Assembly (NCBI GenBank): GCA_008694505.1
Contig: VZDJ01007747.1
Location: 42,140,523-42,204,522, forward strand
Length of the DNA: 64,000 nucleotides
Direction of reading: 5' to 3'
From: Cyanoderma ruficeps
Lineage: Eukaryota; Chordata; Aves; Passeriformes; Timaliidae
In this document: positions 49,401 to 61,286 of the stretch, piece by piece
Layout: each line of letters begins with the position of its first letter
Position numbering within the stretch: position 1 is the stretch's first letter
Made by a program: the position numbers and the translations under genes
Notes under the pieces: generated by a model
Told to the model about the DNA's origin: nothing
Database searches by the model: none
The model's input: only the letters and a program-made list of their open reading frames with translations

Positions 49401-52400
49401 GGTCACTGAAGGGATCAGGGAGTTTATTTCTGTCTCCTTGTGACCACAGGCAGCAGGTCACAGCTGGTGGCTCTGATGGCTTTGAGCAGGGTCCATCACA
49501 GTTTGACCTGCCCTGGGTGAATTGTGACAGAAGCTGCATTTAAGCATCAGAGTGACCTGGAGACCTGGTGACTGCTAATGAAAGGTTTTAAGTTTTAATT
49601 GTCTGCAGTCACTGGCCTAGTTTGAGCCACCTGCAGAGTAGCAGAAGTCTGTAAAGAGACAGCACTGAAAATCTTAGGCTGTAAAACATCTGCTGGCTTT
49701 AAAATGACTTAAATAGATTATAGTCATGCTGTGAAGCTGTTTGTTTCAGTTCCCTTGTTTAGATTATACCAAAGAATTACATTTTGGGGGTGAGGTGATG
49801 AAAGAGAATTGGATAAACAGGGAGAAGATGCTCCAAATCCTTCCCTTCCCATGGCAGGCTCTGAAAGGACATCACCTTCCTCCTCCTGGTACAGGACTGG
49901 GAGACAGCAGGGAGTCAGAAGTGGCATCTGTCACCTCTCTGAAAGTTTGATAATCAGAGCTGTGCTAGATTATTGCAAAACCAACCCCACAGTTATGAGG
50001 GCTGGTGCCCCAAACTGGTCAGAGTGAAACCTCTGATATGATGAGTGGGGTGAGGCAGAGCCACAAGGCTACATCAACTCCTCCTGCAGCAGGTCACAGA
50101 CTGCCACACTTTGTTCGTGTGAGAAAGGTCAGATAATCAGCATTCAGTCAGAAGGAGAGAAAAATGAGCCTGGGATTCACCAGTGTTAAAGCAAATGTTA
50201 TAAATTCTGTATGACCACTCGTTTGTCTGTGTATTTCCATTCATAAGATGGTTGAGGGTTTTTTTGGGAGGGAAAAAAACCAAACCCAAACCCAAAACTT
50301 CTGGTTTGGCTTAGTGTTCAGAAGCTACCCTTTGATCTGGAAACGAATTTTTGCCTAAGAAATAAATATCCTCCTAGTCCTAAACAGTCCAAATGTTTCT
50401 TAGTGCAAATTTGAAAAGCCAAGAGATATACTAATTATTTTTCTGTTATATCATAATCCTTTGACCACTACTTCCTTCTGATGCATAATTTTCACAATTA
50501 ACTGCTGAAGAATAACTAATTTATATTTTAGTTTTTTATTAATCCTGCCAAAAATATAAAACCTTCGCACCTGAGCTTTCAGAACTCCAGTTGCAAAACC
50601 CTGCAAGAATAAGAGACCAAAGGAGTTCAGGGCAGCATTCGTAAGGGTGATGCATGGATGACATGTGTGTGTATATCAAAGTGAACTTTGCTCTTTGGAC
50701 CTCAAGCCTTGTTGCCTGTATTCTCAAGAAATTTTATTGCACAGACCATTTCACCAGAACCTGGAAAACAGAGAAAAAGAGGGATTTGAGTAGCTGTTCA
50801 TATTGTAACACAATCTTTCACCAGGATTACCGTTGATGTTCTTCCTTCCTGGTCTATCTTCAATTAACTCTGATGCAGAAGACAGATCTTCCAGATAATG
50901 AATTCAAATGCTTCACCATTCATTAGATTATTTATCATAAATGCCTTCCCTGTAATTTTTGATAAAATTCAAGATTCATTCTCACTTCTCTGTCAGAGGC
51001 AGCAAGAATAGATTATTCTCTGTGCAGCAGAGTCTGTTTGCTGCCTCTTTCTCTCCTTCTCTCCTCATCAGTATGAACAGCTCCACTTCTGTCAACTTTT
51101 CTCCCAGGGGACATGACCAGCAAACCTCTATAATTTCTCCTAGTTCTACTTGTCTACATAAGATCTACATCTTCACGTGTGCCACTCAAATCTGGAGAAT
51201 CAAGGCACTTCCAGTGGTTAAGGGACAAGGAATTTGTGTCTCATATGGATCTATATGGTGCCTGGTTTTTTTAGCAGCACCAGCATATTTAACTTGATCC
51301 TGGTTGGATCTGCAAAGCCTCCCGGGTACTCTATTGAGGAGAAGTGGTTTAAGCAGCTGGATCCCATCCCCTCTCTCTCTCTCTCTCCCTCTAACATGAT
51401 TTTTACTGAGGGTTATTATTTTGCACTTGTCCACACCAATTTTTCTCATACTTGTTCATCTCACAAAGCAGCTTTTTCTGTCTTGTAGCAGCAACAAAAT
51501 AGAACAGGAATTCACTGATGGAAACACTGAAGAGTGCAAGACCCACTGCAAACCCTGTGCCAGACTACTCAATACATCACTTTAACAGCTGACTTGTGAC
51601 AACTTCTCTCTGTGTTTCATTATTCCACCAGTTTTGCACCAATTCTGTGGGTTTTTTCTTGCTGAGTTGGATTCTGTAACTTGTTTATGAGGATATCATA
51701 TGAGGTATTACCATAAGTCTTAGGCAAAAGAGGCATTTCTTTCTACTCCTCTCTCCACTGGCCTTTATCCTGTCAGAGAGAGAGAGAGGTTGTATTTCCT
51801 TTACATGATTTCTTCTTTTAAAAATCTGTATTAGCTGACATCAATTTCTTTGTTATTTGCCAGTAAGATTAGTTGTGCATTGTTTACAAACTGCTCAGCT
51901 ATTTATTTAATGAGGAGAGTGTTTATATTTTTACTGTCTTCTAAGTGCTGAAGTTACCCCAACACCCTTCCCTTTCCTTCCCCCTTTCCTCACCCTGTAA
52001 AAATGTTTGTGTACCTACTCTGCTCCACTTTGTTATCCATTAAGCTCAATGTTAAAAGTAGCTGGCTTTTCCTCCCTTTTTGGCTGAATGCTTCTTCTGC
52101 ACCTCACTGCTCTGGCTGGAAGAAGCCTCTACCTTCAATTTCCAGACTGGATTTATTTATCTCTGGGCAGTTTACACATACTTTCTCTTTTGTTTGGCCT
52201 GTCCTTTGACTTAAGCAGTTATTTTCTCCTCTCTCGTGTTTATCCTCAAGGACAACTTTGCAATTTCATCCCTTTCAGACTTCATTTTTCTAGAGTAAAC
52301 AGAAGCAGTGGTCACCTATTTTAATGCTTTTTCCCCTTGCATAAACTAGAATATCCTATCAATCCCAGGAATAAATTTTCTGCACCTTTGACTGTTGGAT

Positions 52401-54205
52401 TTCCTCTTTCTTCAGCACACATGACCTGGCTTGTCCCAAGAACACCAGGTGAGTGCTCAGTGGTCCCTGATGGTGATGTACCCGTGGGTCACCTTTGCCT
52501 CTTCCATGGCTGCATCTGGCTGGTGTCTCAGTCCAGGAGTGACTCATACCTTTTTAAACACCCTAAGAACAGAAATCCCCATTTTTCATCCTAAAATGCA
52601 TGAGATCATTTTGTGCTACAGAGCATAATGCTTTTTTTATTGTTTTGACAAGCTTCAAAGACACGTGTTTATTCCTGTGTGATTTTTCCAATGCTCTTTG
52701 CATTCATGCTGCTCTCCAGCTTCGTTTCACCAGCACAGCCCATGACTTCACCTTCCAGTGCAAGACATTACTCACAAAAATACTTTATTAATATCACTCT
52801 CCTGAGAAGTTTTGGAAGAATAATCCCTGTTCCCTTTACATACTCCCCGTTTCTCTTGCTCCTTCCCTACCAGTACCTTCCAACTCTGTCTGCCTTTTCT
52901 GGAAATTTCTACCATGAGCTCAAACCTGAAATACAAAAAGAAGAGGGACATGTGCTTCACTTCTTACATTTGCAGCATCAAATCTTGTGAAACGAAACCA
53001 AGAAGTACCCTGGGTGAGACCGGGGCTGATCCAGACTCCCCTTTGCTGTGTTAATGCAATTCTAGGCACGGGTTTGTGTCCTACAGCGGGTTCTTATTTA
53101 GGATTAACATCCCACAGCAAACTGTGCAGCTCTCCATTATCTCTCCTGAGCAGAGAGAACTGATTGCTTTCATTGAATTAAAATAAGATGTCATGCTTTG
53201 GCCCTCACTCCCACACACACTCAGCCCAAGCTCAACAGCAGCATTTCTTGAAGCCTGACTTGTTGGGTTAGTTTCTTTCTTGGTTTTGTTTTGGTTTTGG
53301 TTTAGTTTGCCTTTTCTTTGTTAGCTCTTTGCGTTCTTCTAGTTTTGAGTAGCTTATTATCAAATTAATTAGTGAGAATCACCATTTTAAGTTTAGGTAT
53401 CTTTGCAACAGCCCTGTGCCTTGGGGAAATGTTTTCTCCTGCTTTTTTTACGGGTAGGGAACTGAAGCACAGAAGTAAAGGGTCAAATCTGCCACTGCAG
53501 ATTTATCCCAGTGCAATTCAGGGAAGCAGACAGCTGTATAAAACTGCAGTTACACAGTGATTAACCAAGCTATTTGATTTGCACTTAATGGTTTATTACA
53601 GCCTTCTTTTAGTTTGGCTATATTTACTAAATCTGCCGTGGAGCAGCTTAGGGTCAGGATGCTAAATCAGCATAATGATTTTCAAACACTGAGCTGCTGT
53701 GGAGAAATTCACATATATTTGCATGTCTACTCTGCCCAAATGAAATGCCTGACTCAGCAGCAGCAGCAGGGGCAGAGTGCACACCCAGCAGTGGGTGACA
53801 CAGCTCCCCAGAGCCAAGCCTCTCTGCCTGCCTCCTCCTGGGCACGGGTTATCTGAGGACACACTTTCAAGTGCCATTACTTTTGGAGGGAATTAGGCTG
53901 TCTGAAGTGTGATTCATATCTAAGAAAATATGGTAATTGACTCAGCTGAGTGCTTTGACCCATCTGACTTTGATGTTCATGTGCTTTCCCCAGTGCCAGG
54001 TCACACTCACTGGTGGCAGCATTTTCCACTTTTCATCCTTGTTTTGAGTTGACTGAAATCTGTCTCTTCTCTTAAACTGGAGAGCTGTTGCCATCTCCCT
54101 GCCTGTTGCAGAAAAAGGCTAAGCAGGTTTTCATCTTGAGGGGTTTGCTGGAGGGCAGGATCAGTGAAATGGCAGACAGAAATATACAAAGGGTAGGTTT
54201 AAATT
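46497..54205. other. Unique-looking non-coding DNA
   Basis: About 7.7 kb without a recognised interspersed repeat or gene. The plus strand is pyrimidine-rich over roughly 51.9-53.0 kb, which lengthens several plus-strand open frames there. None has a recognised motif. Short CT and GA runs occur at 51369-51391 and 51776-51789. Confidence 0.35.
51369..51391. repeat. (TC)n microsatellite
   Basis: CTCTCTCTCTCTCTC followed by CCTCT. A short dinucleotide tract of the kind common in vertebrate DNA. Confidence 0.9.
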
Positions 54206-54265
54206 AAAACAAAACAAAACAAAAAAAACCCACCCCACCCCCCCCCCTCCATAAAAAAACCCCCA
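54206..54265. repeat. (AAAAC)n and C-run simple repeat
   Basis: AAAAC units (about 54206-54222) grade into an A-run and then CCCACCCCACCCCCCCCCTCC at 54229-54250, with a further A7-C5-A5 run after. The C-rich part is a canonical G-quadruplex pattern on the minus strand. Confidence 0.85.
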
Positions 54266-56284
54266 AAAATCCTTTTGGTTTGCCTGCAGATGGCCTTAAA
54301 AGGAACCCCTCCAAATGGCACCCCTTTTTTATGGGGTAGGGTTGTGCAAGGTGATTCCTGCAGCCAGAAACAATCACTGGGAGATTTCTTGACTCACTGA
54401 GCAAACTGATTTACAGCCAGTGGGGGCTGAGAATGAAACTCTCTGTGTGGGTATTCTTGGTTTAGTGTCTGATGAGGGTTAAAGCCACTGGGCCATAAAT
54501 ATCCTCAATATGCTCCAAATCAAATTAGGCAGGTGAAGGGTCAGGCTCCTGTTTCAGGATAGATGCTGGAGCAGAGGGAACTTGGCTGGTTTGTGCTGAC
54601 TCATTTAGTCGCACTTGATATCCAATAATATTCATGAACCCCACTGTGCTGAAAGAAGGGGAGACAGTTCCTGCACCTCACAACAGTTAAACTGATGCAG
54701 TGTGAAGCTCCACAACCCTGCCTGGTGCCCCACCTTGTGGGAGGAAATCCACCCACTGTGCTTGGGAGGGCACGGGCAGGCACTGGGATTGTGCAGGACT
54801 TGTCTCTCTAATTAGGCACAGCCACTTCCTCACTACTGAGCTGAAATCCATCAGAAAATGCTGGGTAACAGCATTAATTTTACCATTTCTGGCATAAAAC
54901 CACCCTGCCTTTCAGCTGTTGAATAGATCCTGGAGCTGATGTTGGTGCAGGGGGGAAGGGGAGCTGTTTTGTTCAGGAAGGCACTGCTAAAAGTCAATGC
55001 TGAGAAATTATTGCTTAATGTCCTTGTAATGACCTTTCAGTTATTTTAGTCCTATAGTCCTTTTAGTTATTCTCCCACTCTCTAGAACCAAAGAGATTTT
55101 GTGGTTTTGCTTATCTCTTATTTTCTCACTCTTTTCATCCCTCTTCTCCCCAGGCTTTAGGGCCAACCAAAGACCTCAGCTCTGTGAAGCTGACTGAGTC
55201 CCAGGAGAGATGAGGCTCAAAGAATTAAACCCAAGCTTGTTAACCCAAAACACCTCCCAGGACAGCCAGGTTCTGATAGTCTGAGCCTATTTTCAATCAT
55301 TTGCAACATAAAATGGTTTGGGATGATGACAAACCTTTGGCCGTGGCTCTGTGGGAACTGGATCCCTCCTGGTGCCACAGGTGTTGGCTGTCTTACCCAT
55401 ATCATTATCTAGCTGGAAAACATGCAGGGATGCTAATTTAAATGTCAGCTCTGCTTAGTATTTTATCATCAAAAGGACATTGTGCAGCTATTATGTGTCT
55501 TGCACAATTCATCTCAGGGAATGCCTCCTCTGGTGACCCAAAGTTGGTGGCAGCTCAGCACAGACTGAATATAAAACTGGAATTTTATTAGGCTGCTGTT
55601 TAAGGATGAATCCAGCTGAAAACCACCTCCAGAGCTGCCTGGATCCTCTTCCAACTGTTTAAAACAAGTGTCACTAAATCAGACAAATGCTGGTGCTGGG
55701 ACACAGCAGGCACTAATTTAACCCATATGCTCTGGGAGTGCTCCTACATCTGTTTGTTCTGGGCAGAACTAAACTGTGGAATTAAATTTTTTTCTCCCCC
55801 CCATCAAGTAAAATTGTATCACAAGCAAGCCATGCAATTCTAAGCCCACTGTGGGAGCTCACTAATTGGTGTTCGAGTGGTGGGAACTCAAACACCGCTG
55901 AGCAGCTTGGGGCAGGGGTGTTGGGTTTCCACAGAGTTTGGTAGAGGAGGATGCAGGGAGGGCTCCTGTCAGAATCTGCTGGACACTCCCCCCGTGCTAA
56001 TGGAGCCAATGCCAGCTGGCTCCGAGACTGACACATCCCTGGCCAAGGCTGAGTGATGAGGATGGTACCTCTGGATTGATTAATGTGTGTAAGAAGGGGG
56101 AAAAACCTCCATCAGCTGGAGAGAGGAATGAGAATACGTGGGAAGGACAGCTCTGCAGACTCCAGGTCAGTACAGAAGGAGGGGCAGGAGCTGCTCCAGG
56201 CACTGGAGCTGAAATCCTCCTGCAGCCCATGGGGCAGCTCACAGTGAGGCAGCTGTGCCCCTGCAGCCTGGTGTCTTAAGATGA
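54266..56284. other. Unique-looking non-coding DNA
   Basis: No gene or interspersed repeat is recognised in this 2-kb stretch. Open frames are short and overlap on both strands. Confidence 0.35.
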
Positions 56285-57569
56285 TGTATCAGCAGTATGT
56301 ATTCTATCACCAGCTGTTAAACCAGCTGGGGCAGTGTTCTTTATCTCTTCCACCACCCATCCTCCCTCCAGGGGATATCTGCTGTTCATGGGCCATCGAG
56401 GCTCACTGCATGGCTGAGACAATTACATCATCCCATTGGGAGATGCTCCATCCATTGGGAGGAGCCAACCATTCCTACCTGGATAAAACTTGAGATTCAG
56501 AACACCAGGACAGCCTGTTTGAACTGGATTCCCAGAGGAAGACTGGACCCATCTCACCACCACTGGACCTTCAGAGGAAAACTCCACCCTTCTACAGGAT
56601 CATCTCTGCTCCAACAGAACCACATCTGTCACTCCAGGAGGACTTGACTGGACTGCTCCCAACACCCTGACCAACAGGGTGCCAGGTTGTGTTCTGACTC
56701 TGTCAATATTTTCTTTTTGTTTCGTTGGTTTTTTTGTACTACTACATTTTTATTTTAATTTTTCTAGTAAGGACCTGTTATTCCTATTCCCATACCTTTG
56801 CCTGAGAGCCCCTTAATTTCAAAATTATAATAATATGGAGGGAGGGGGTTTACATTCTCCATTTCAAGGGAGGCTCCTGCCTTCCTTAGCAGACACCTGT
56901 CTTTCCAAACCAGGACACCGAGGTAGGTCCACAGGGTGACAGAAGCCATCTGGAGGTCCCCACACCTCCTCAATAAGCAGGGGGATACCCAAAGGAGGCT
57001 GTGACCCATGGGAACCCCACACTGGCAGAGGTTTGCTGCCAGGACCTGTGATCCCAAGGGGGACCCATGCTGGAGCAGCCTGTTCCTGAAGGATTGTGCC
57101 CCATGGGAGGGACCCACGCTGGAGAAGATCATGAAGGATTGTCTCCTATGTGAGAGACTCCATGCTGGAGCAAGTGAAGAGTGTGAGGAAATCCTCTCCT
57201 GAGGAGGGAGAAGTGGCAGAGACAATCTGTGATGGATTGCCCTCAGTCCCCTTTCCCTGCCCCCCGTGCCACTTAAGGCAAGAAAGCAGGGAATTTGGGA
57301 GTGAATTTGTGTCCCTGAAAAAGGGAAGGACAGGAAGGATGTGTTTCTAAGATTTGATTTTAATTTCTCCTTACCCTGCTCTGATTGATTGCTAATAAAT
57401 TGAGGTCCCCCGGTAGTGTCTGTTTTTCCCATGGCAGTAACTGGTGAGTGATCCCTCCCTGCCCTTTCCAAGCCTTTAGATATATTTTTTCTCCCTTTTC
57501 CAGGTAAGGAGAGGAGTGCTGGAGTGGGTTTGGTGGGCACTTGCCATCCAGCCTGGCTCATCTAACCAC
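56285..57569 (+). mobile_element. Endogenous retrovirus LTR, near complete, plus orientation (family A)
   Basis: About 1.28 kb. The left end is placed at TGTATCAG (56285) and the right end at ...CATCTAACCACA-type sequence (about 57569), following the TGGTGGGCACTTGCCATCCA GCC segment typical of the avian LTR 3' end. A TATA-like GATAAAAC is at about 56482 and a polyadenylation AATAAA at 57394-57399. Between them lie near-repeated units built on GACCCA(T/C)GCTGGAG at about 57061, 57109 and 57155. The 5' half is collinear with the reverse complement of 546-1146. No clear target-site duplication and no adjoining internal ERV coding sequence were found, so this is probably a solo LTR. A long minus-strand frame (56764-57561) is antisense to it and is not a gene. 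The exact family name is uncertain. Confidence 0.8.
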
Positions 57570-58599
57570 AGCTGGAAATCAGGGATAAACTTGACTTGGT
57601 TGGAAAGAACTGTGGCATGAAGGAATTTCCCTGAGAGAGATGAGTTATTTATTAAATGAAGCAACATTTTTGGCTTCTGTAGGAATTTGCCTCTGACCAT
57701 TCCTCTCTCCCCATAGCTCTGGCTATCCCAGGGTGTCCAGTGGAAAGTTAAAACCTCTCTAGTGAAACTTTATCTTCTCCTTACCTTCACAGAGCTTGGC
57801 CACATTATTGCTGCTTTTGTGGAATATTTATGCTTCCCACACTCTTTCTCTACCCCTTTTGTCAAACATCTTTACTGTCTGCCATCTTGTTCCTTCACTG
57901 TTTCATTGTATTTGCAGTCTTTTAGTTCTCTTACTTATGATCTTGTCTTGTTCTTTAATAGTTCAACAGCTGAGAAAGGTCTAAGGCAAAATAAAACCAA
58001 AATCTATTTTCTATTCTTTTAAAACCGGTATGTAAAGTAGAAATCAATGAGACATGAATACTTGATAAGCATATATAGCTCAAATAAGTATAAATGCTTT
58101 AACTATAGCCAAGGTCAGGTTCCCAAATGCTCAGAATTCAGTGTTTGTATTATCTATTTTATTATTATCATTGTGTGCTTCAATGAATTTGAAGCTTAGT
58201 CATAGAAAATGAACACGGAATATCTATCTCAACTGAAATTTTGGTATTTTATGTTGGAATTGGTATGAAAATTATCTCAAAATACTTTGAAAGAAGAAAT
58301 TTCAATTTTCTTTTTGGGTATATAAAAATGAACTTAATGCCATATTTCCTTTCAGTAATTTTAGGCTGTGTCATTTCAGATGCATGTAAACAGTAGAATG
58401 ATACTTTGATTCGATCAGTGCATATTATATTAAAATATTAACACTTTTATGATATTCACGGTTATTTTCATTGTTATTGAAAAGGGACATCCTAATAAAC
58501 TAATCCTTATTAAGACGGGAAGATTGCAATGAACATTTAATTGGGCTTTCTGAAATATAGTGAATATGAAATTTCATCAATAGTTCTGCTTCTCACCTA
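57570..58599. other. AT-rich non-coding DNA
   Basis: Very AT-rich sequence, especially after 58020, with few CpGs. No gene or repeat is recognised until the ancient CR1 relic that follows. Some of it may be a further diverged extension of that relic. Confidence 0.35.
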
Positions 58600-58800
58600 A
58601 TGACTGCAAACTGAACACATCTTTTTGGAAAGACATTTAGTCTTGATTTAGAAACTCCCAAATGAAAAAGAATTTACCATGAGCCTCAGTAATTTGTTCC
58701 AGTGGTTAATTATCATGCCTTAAATATGTACATCTTATTTTCAGCTTGCATGAGGTTTACTCATATATTAATTGTATATTTGATTGTAATTTGCTCTATC
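58600..58800 (-). mobile_element. Ancient CR1-like LINE relic, minus orientation
   Basis: The order of blocks matches the inverted 3' coding region of deeply diverged reptile/bird CR1 elements: a GATTTAGAAACTCCCAAATG segment, a GAATTTACCATGAGCCTCAG segment, AATTTGTTCCAGTGGTTAAT followed by TATCATGCC, and an ATGTACATCTTATTTTCAGC segment. The GTTCCAGTGGTTAAT core is the clearest hallmark. All frames are broken. Its survival in recognisable form is compatible with slow evolution of the site. Confidence 0.5.
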
Positions 58801-59018
58801 TTAGCTAGTTAAGTGCAATGCACTTTTTTCTTTTTTTATTCTCTGATTGGATGACATCTTTAAATAACCAACTTAGCATGAATTACAAAGTTTTACAATC
58901 AATTATACAAATGCAGAAATTCAAGAATTGAACTTCAGCTGAAAAATCAACAGATAGATTGTTCAGCAGTGGTCCTCCAGTTTTAGAATATGTGCAGGAA
59001 GGAAATCTGAAAGAATCC

Positions 59019-59055
59019 TGTCCTGGTTTTGGCTGGGGTAGAGTTCATTTCATAA
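59019..59055 (+). mobile_element. LTR 5' tip fragment (TGTCCTGGTTT type)
   Basis: TGTCCTGGTTTTGGCTGGGG TAGAGTTCATTTC matches the very start of a widespread avian ERV LTR whose 5' end reads TGTCCTGGTTTCGGCTGGGA. The similarity fades after about 37 bases, so only the tip remains or the rest is too diverged to see. Confidence 0.55.
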
Positions 59056-59139
59056 CATGGCTTTATCCAAACATATCAATTTCTTCTTGTTTTCCTCCTG
59101 ATTTCCTCAAAAAGCACAGAAATGCTCTAATGTGTAGCA

Positions 59140-59252
59140 ACCTCTGAGCAACCTGATCTGGTGGAAGGTGTCTCTGCCCATGGCAGGGGGTTGGAATGAG
59201 ATGATCTTTAAAGTCCCTTCCAACCCAAACCATTCTGTGATTCTACGATTTA
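59140..59252 (+). mobile_element. CR1 LINE 3' end, plus orientation
   Basis: A typical CR1 3' terminus: AACCTGATCTGGTGGAAGGT, GTCTCTGCCCATGGCAGGGG, GATGATCTTTAAAGTCCCTT, then CCAACCCAAACCATTCTGTG and ATTCTACGATT. This is the closest match to the avian CR1 consensus in the window and therefore probably one of the younger copies. Confidence 0.95.
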
Positions 59253-60739
59253 GGAAATGAGCCCTGATACTGGATTTGGGAAATAGACCCTTACACAGAG
59301 AGATGATATAGAGATAATAAAAATGTCAGAGATAAAGAGGGCACAATTTTCTGGCCTCTTTTCATTAACTGAAAAGAGAACCTAAGGTGAGAAATTCATA
59401 TATAAATTAAATGAGTTGAGTTCTTATCTGTGTTCCATGTGCACACTTTGATTTATACAAAAGAATCAGAGAAAGGGGAAAAAAATTAAATGAATGCAGA
59501 TGAAACTTGAAAAAAAGCATAACATTCTCATTGAAATGTTAACCTTCATTGAGATGTGTATAATTCCATCAGGATTCCCCAGATTCATCTTGCTTTTCAA
59601 CCTAATGTTTTATGAAGCAAATGATCCGCTAATAAGTTTAATTCTTGCCGGCGTGATGGGATTTGGGCAGGGCTGGAAAGGATGCATGCTGTGGAGGCTA
59701 AAGTGGCACCAGAAGTGGGACAGGGCTCTGTATTGCAGTTGGCAGGGTTATAAAGCAGGGAATAAGAGGACAAGGATCAATGTGTTGTTCAGGAAGAGCA
59801 GGAAAGTAAGGGAAGGACACCAGGCACGCTGGGTGGGAGGCATCTGCTCCAATTTAAGTACCCAAAAGGTGGATTTCTTCATTGCTCTTGCAGCTGAAGG
59901 GAATAAATAAGTGGTCCCAGGGAGCCTTGCTGCCAGTTTTTCACCTGGATAATGTTCATTGCCTTATGTGTCAGTCTCTCTCCATTGATTACTAAAGAAA
60001 GCCTGGAATGATTACTTTGAGGGCAGATGAATCCCCAGCCCTGAGAGTGGTCCATATTCCCTCCAAAAGATGATGTGGAAGGAACAGCTGACTTGTCTGA
60101 TCTACCCTTAATAACCTGCTGAGAAAGGAATCAGTGGCTGCAGTCTGTCAGCAGGGATCTGCAGAGGGCTTTTCCTCTCACCCAAGTCATGTTTTTGCTG
60201 TTGGACACGATTTGGGTTGGGTGACATGAGAGGCAATACAAAATGACTTGTCACAACATTATTACCGTCTTTATTTCATGTTGCCACACTGTGCTCCTTT
60301 ACACTGCCTCAATAATCCCAACCTATTTAATCTTCCTAGAGACTTTCTCTAAACTTTTAAATACCATTTCTCTGTTCCATGATCTGGGATCTTTCATGGT
60401 CCTCATATCATTATGAACTGAATTTCCATACTCTATCATCTTTCCAACCTCATTTGGACTCTGCAGATGAGTTTCTGCCAGAGCTCCAGCCTAGGGAAGA
60501 GTAGAAAACCTGCATTTAAACATTTTCAAAATCCAAAGTTGAGTACTTTTTGTTATTAGCTGGAGGCATCCTCCACTCCCCTGCCCCCACAGGACTTTAA
60601 AACCTGAAGTGCACAAGTGTGTTACACACTTCATGGAGCTACTGAAGAGCAGCAGGGGAGATGTTTCACTGCGCCAAGCAAATGATTCTATATAAGGGAA
60701 AGGGTTTTGGTTTGCCTTTGAACATATAAGCCAGAAAGT
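59253..60739. other. Non-coding DNA
   Basis: No repeat is recognised. A 138-codon open frame (59494-59910, plus) has no known domain. Its C-terminal half is rich in Arg, Lys and Gly but has no recognisable binding fold. Confidence 0.35.
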
Positions 60740-61286
60740 TCCATGCCCGTTTCATTGGCATTGGCCCAGTGCCAACACAGGGGCACTGGTTGGGCTTTGG
60801 AAATGTTTCTCAAAACTTGTAGCTGTTTCTATTGGCAGCAAACCAAATTATTCCTCCTTAATCATTGTATACTTAAGAAGGAGCACAGAGGTGCTCAAGT
60901 GCTTTTTTGGACTGCCTTAGCCATTGCAAGGGTTTTCTCTGCACTGTGTTCGACATATTTCTTTTGTTTGATGATATTCGTTATTTTTGTCATTATTAAA
61001 ACATTTTGTTTTACAAAACAAGTCCAGAGAAGTTGTTTTGCTATCATTATGCCACTCTGGGAGGCTGCAGGTCGACCCACAGACTTGATACATCTTCACC
61101 AGGCTTATTACACTCTGGCCACCTGTAAGACTCTATCAGGGAGATGTTTTGCATCCCCTTATATGGGGATTAAAGTAGAGACGGGACCACTGAGGGACGT
61201 TTTAGAGCATGATTTGTTGCTGCAGTCTCATGAAAGAGTGAGAAGGTCTTCACAGCATAAGATAGAGGTCAGTAGTCCATGATCAG
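60740..61286. other. Possible ERV- or repeat-derived segment with a 179-codon frame
   Basis: The plus strand is open from 60743 to 61282. The translation has a central hydrophobic stretch (about residues 70-90) but no motif that I recognise. The stretch directly abuts the minus-strand LTR at 61287 and ends in LTR-like text, so it may be flanking ERV material or another LTR. I could not place it in a family. Confidence 0.25.

Noticed and set aside
55390..55420. ATTATCTAGCTGG, resembling part of the miR-9 sequence
   Set aside because: The match is too short and there is no complementary arm to form a precursor.
59494..59910. 138-codon frame with a basic C-terminal half
   Set aside because: No family match is recognised, no supporting promoter or splice signal was seen, and it lies in a repeat-dense zone.
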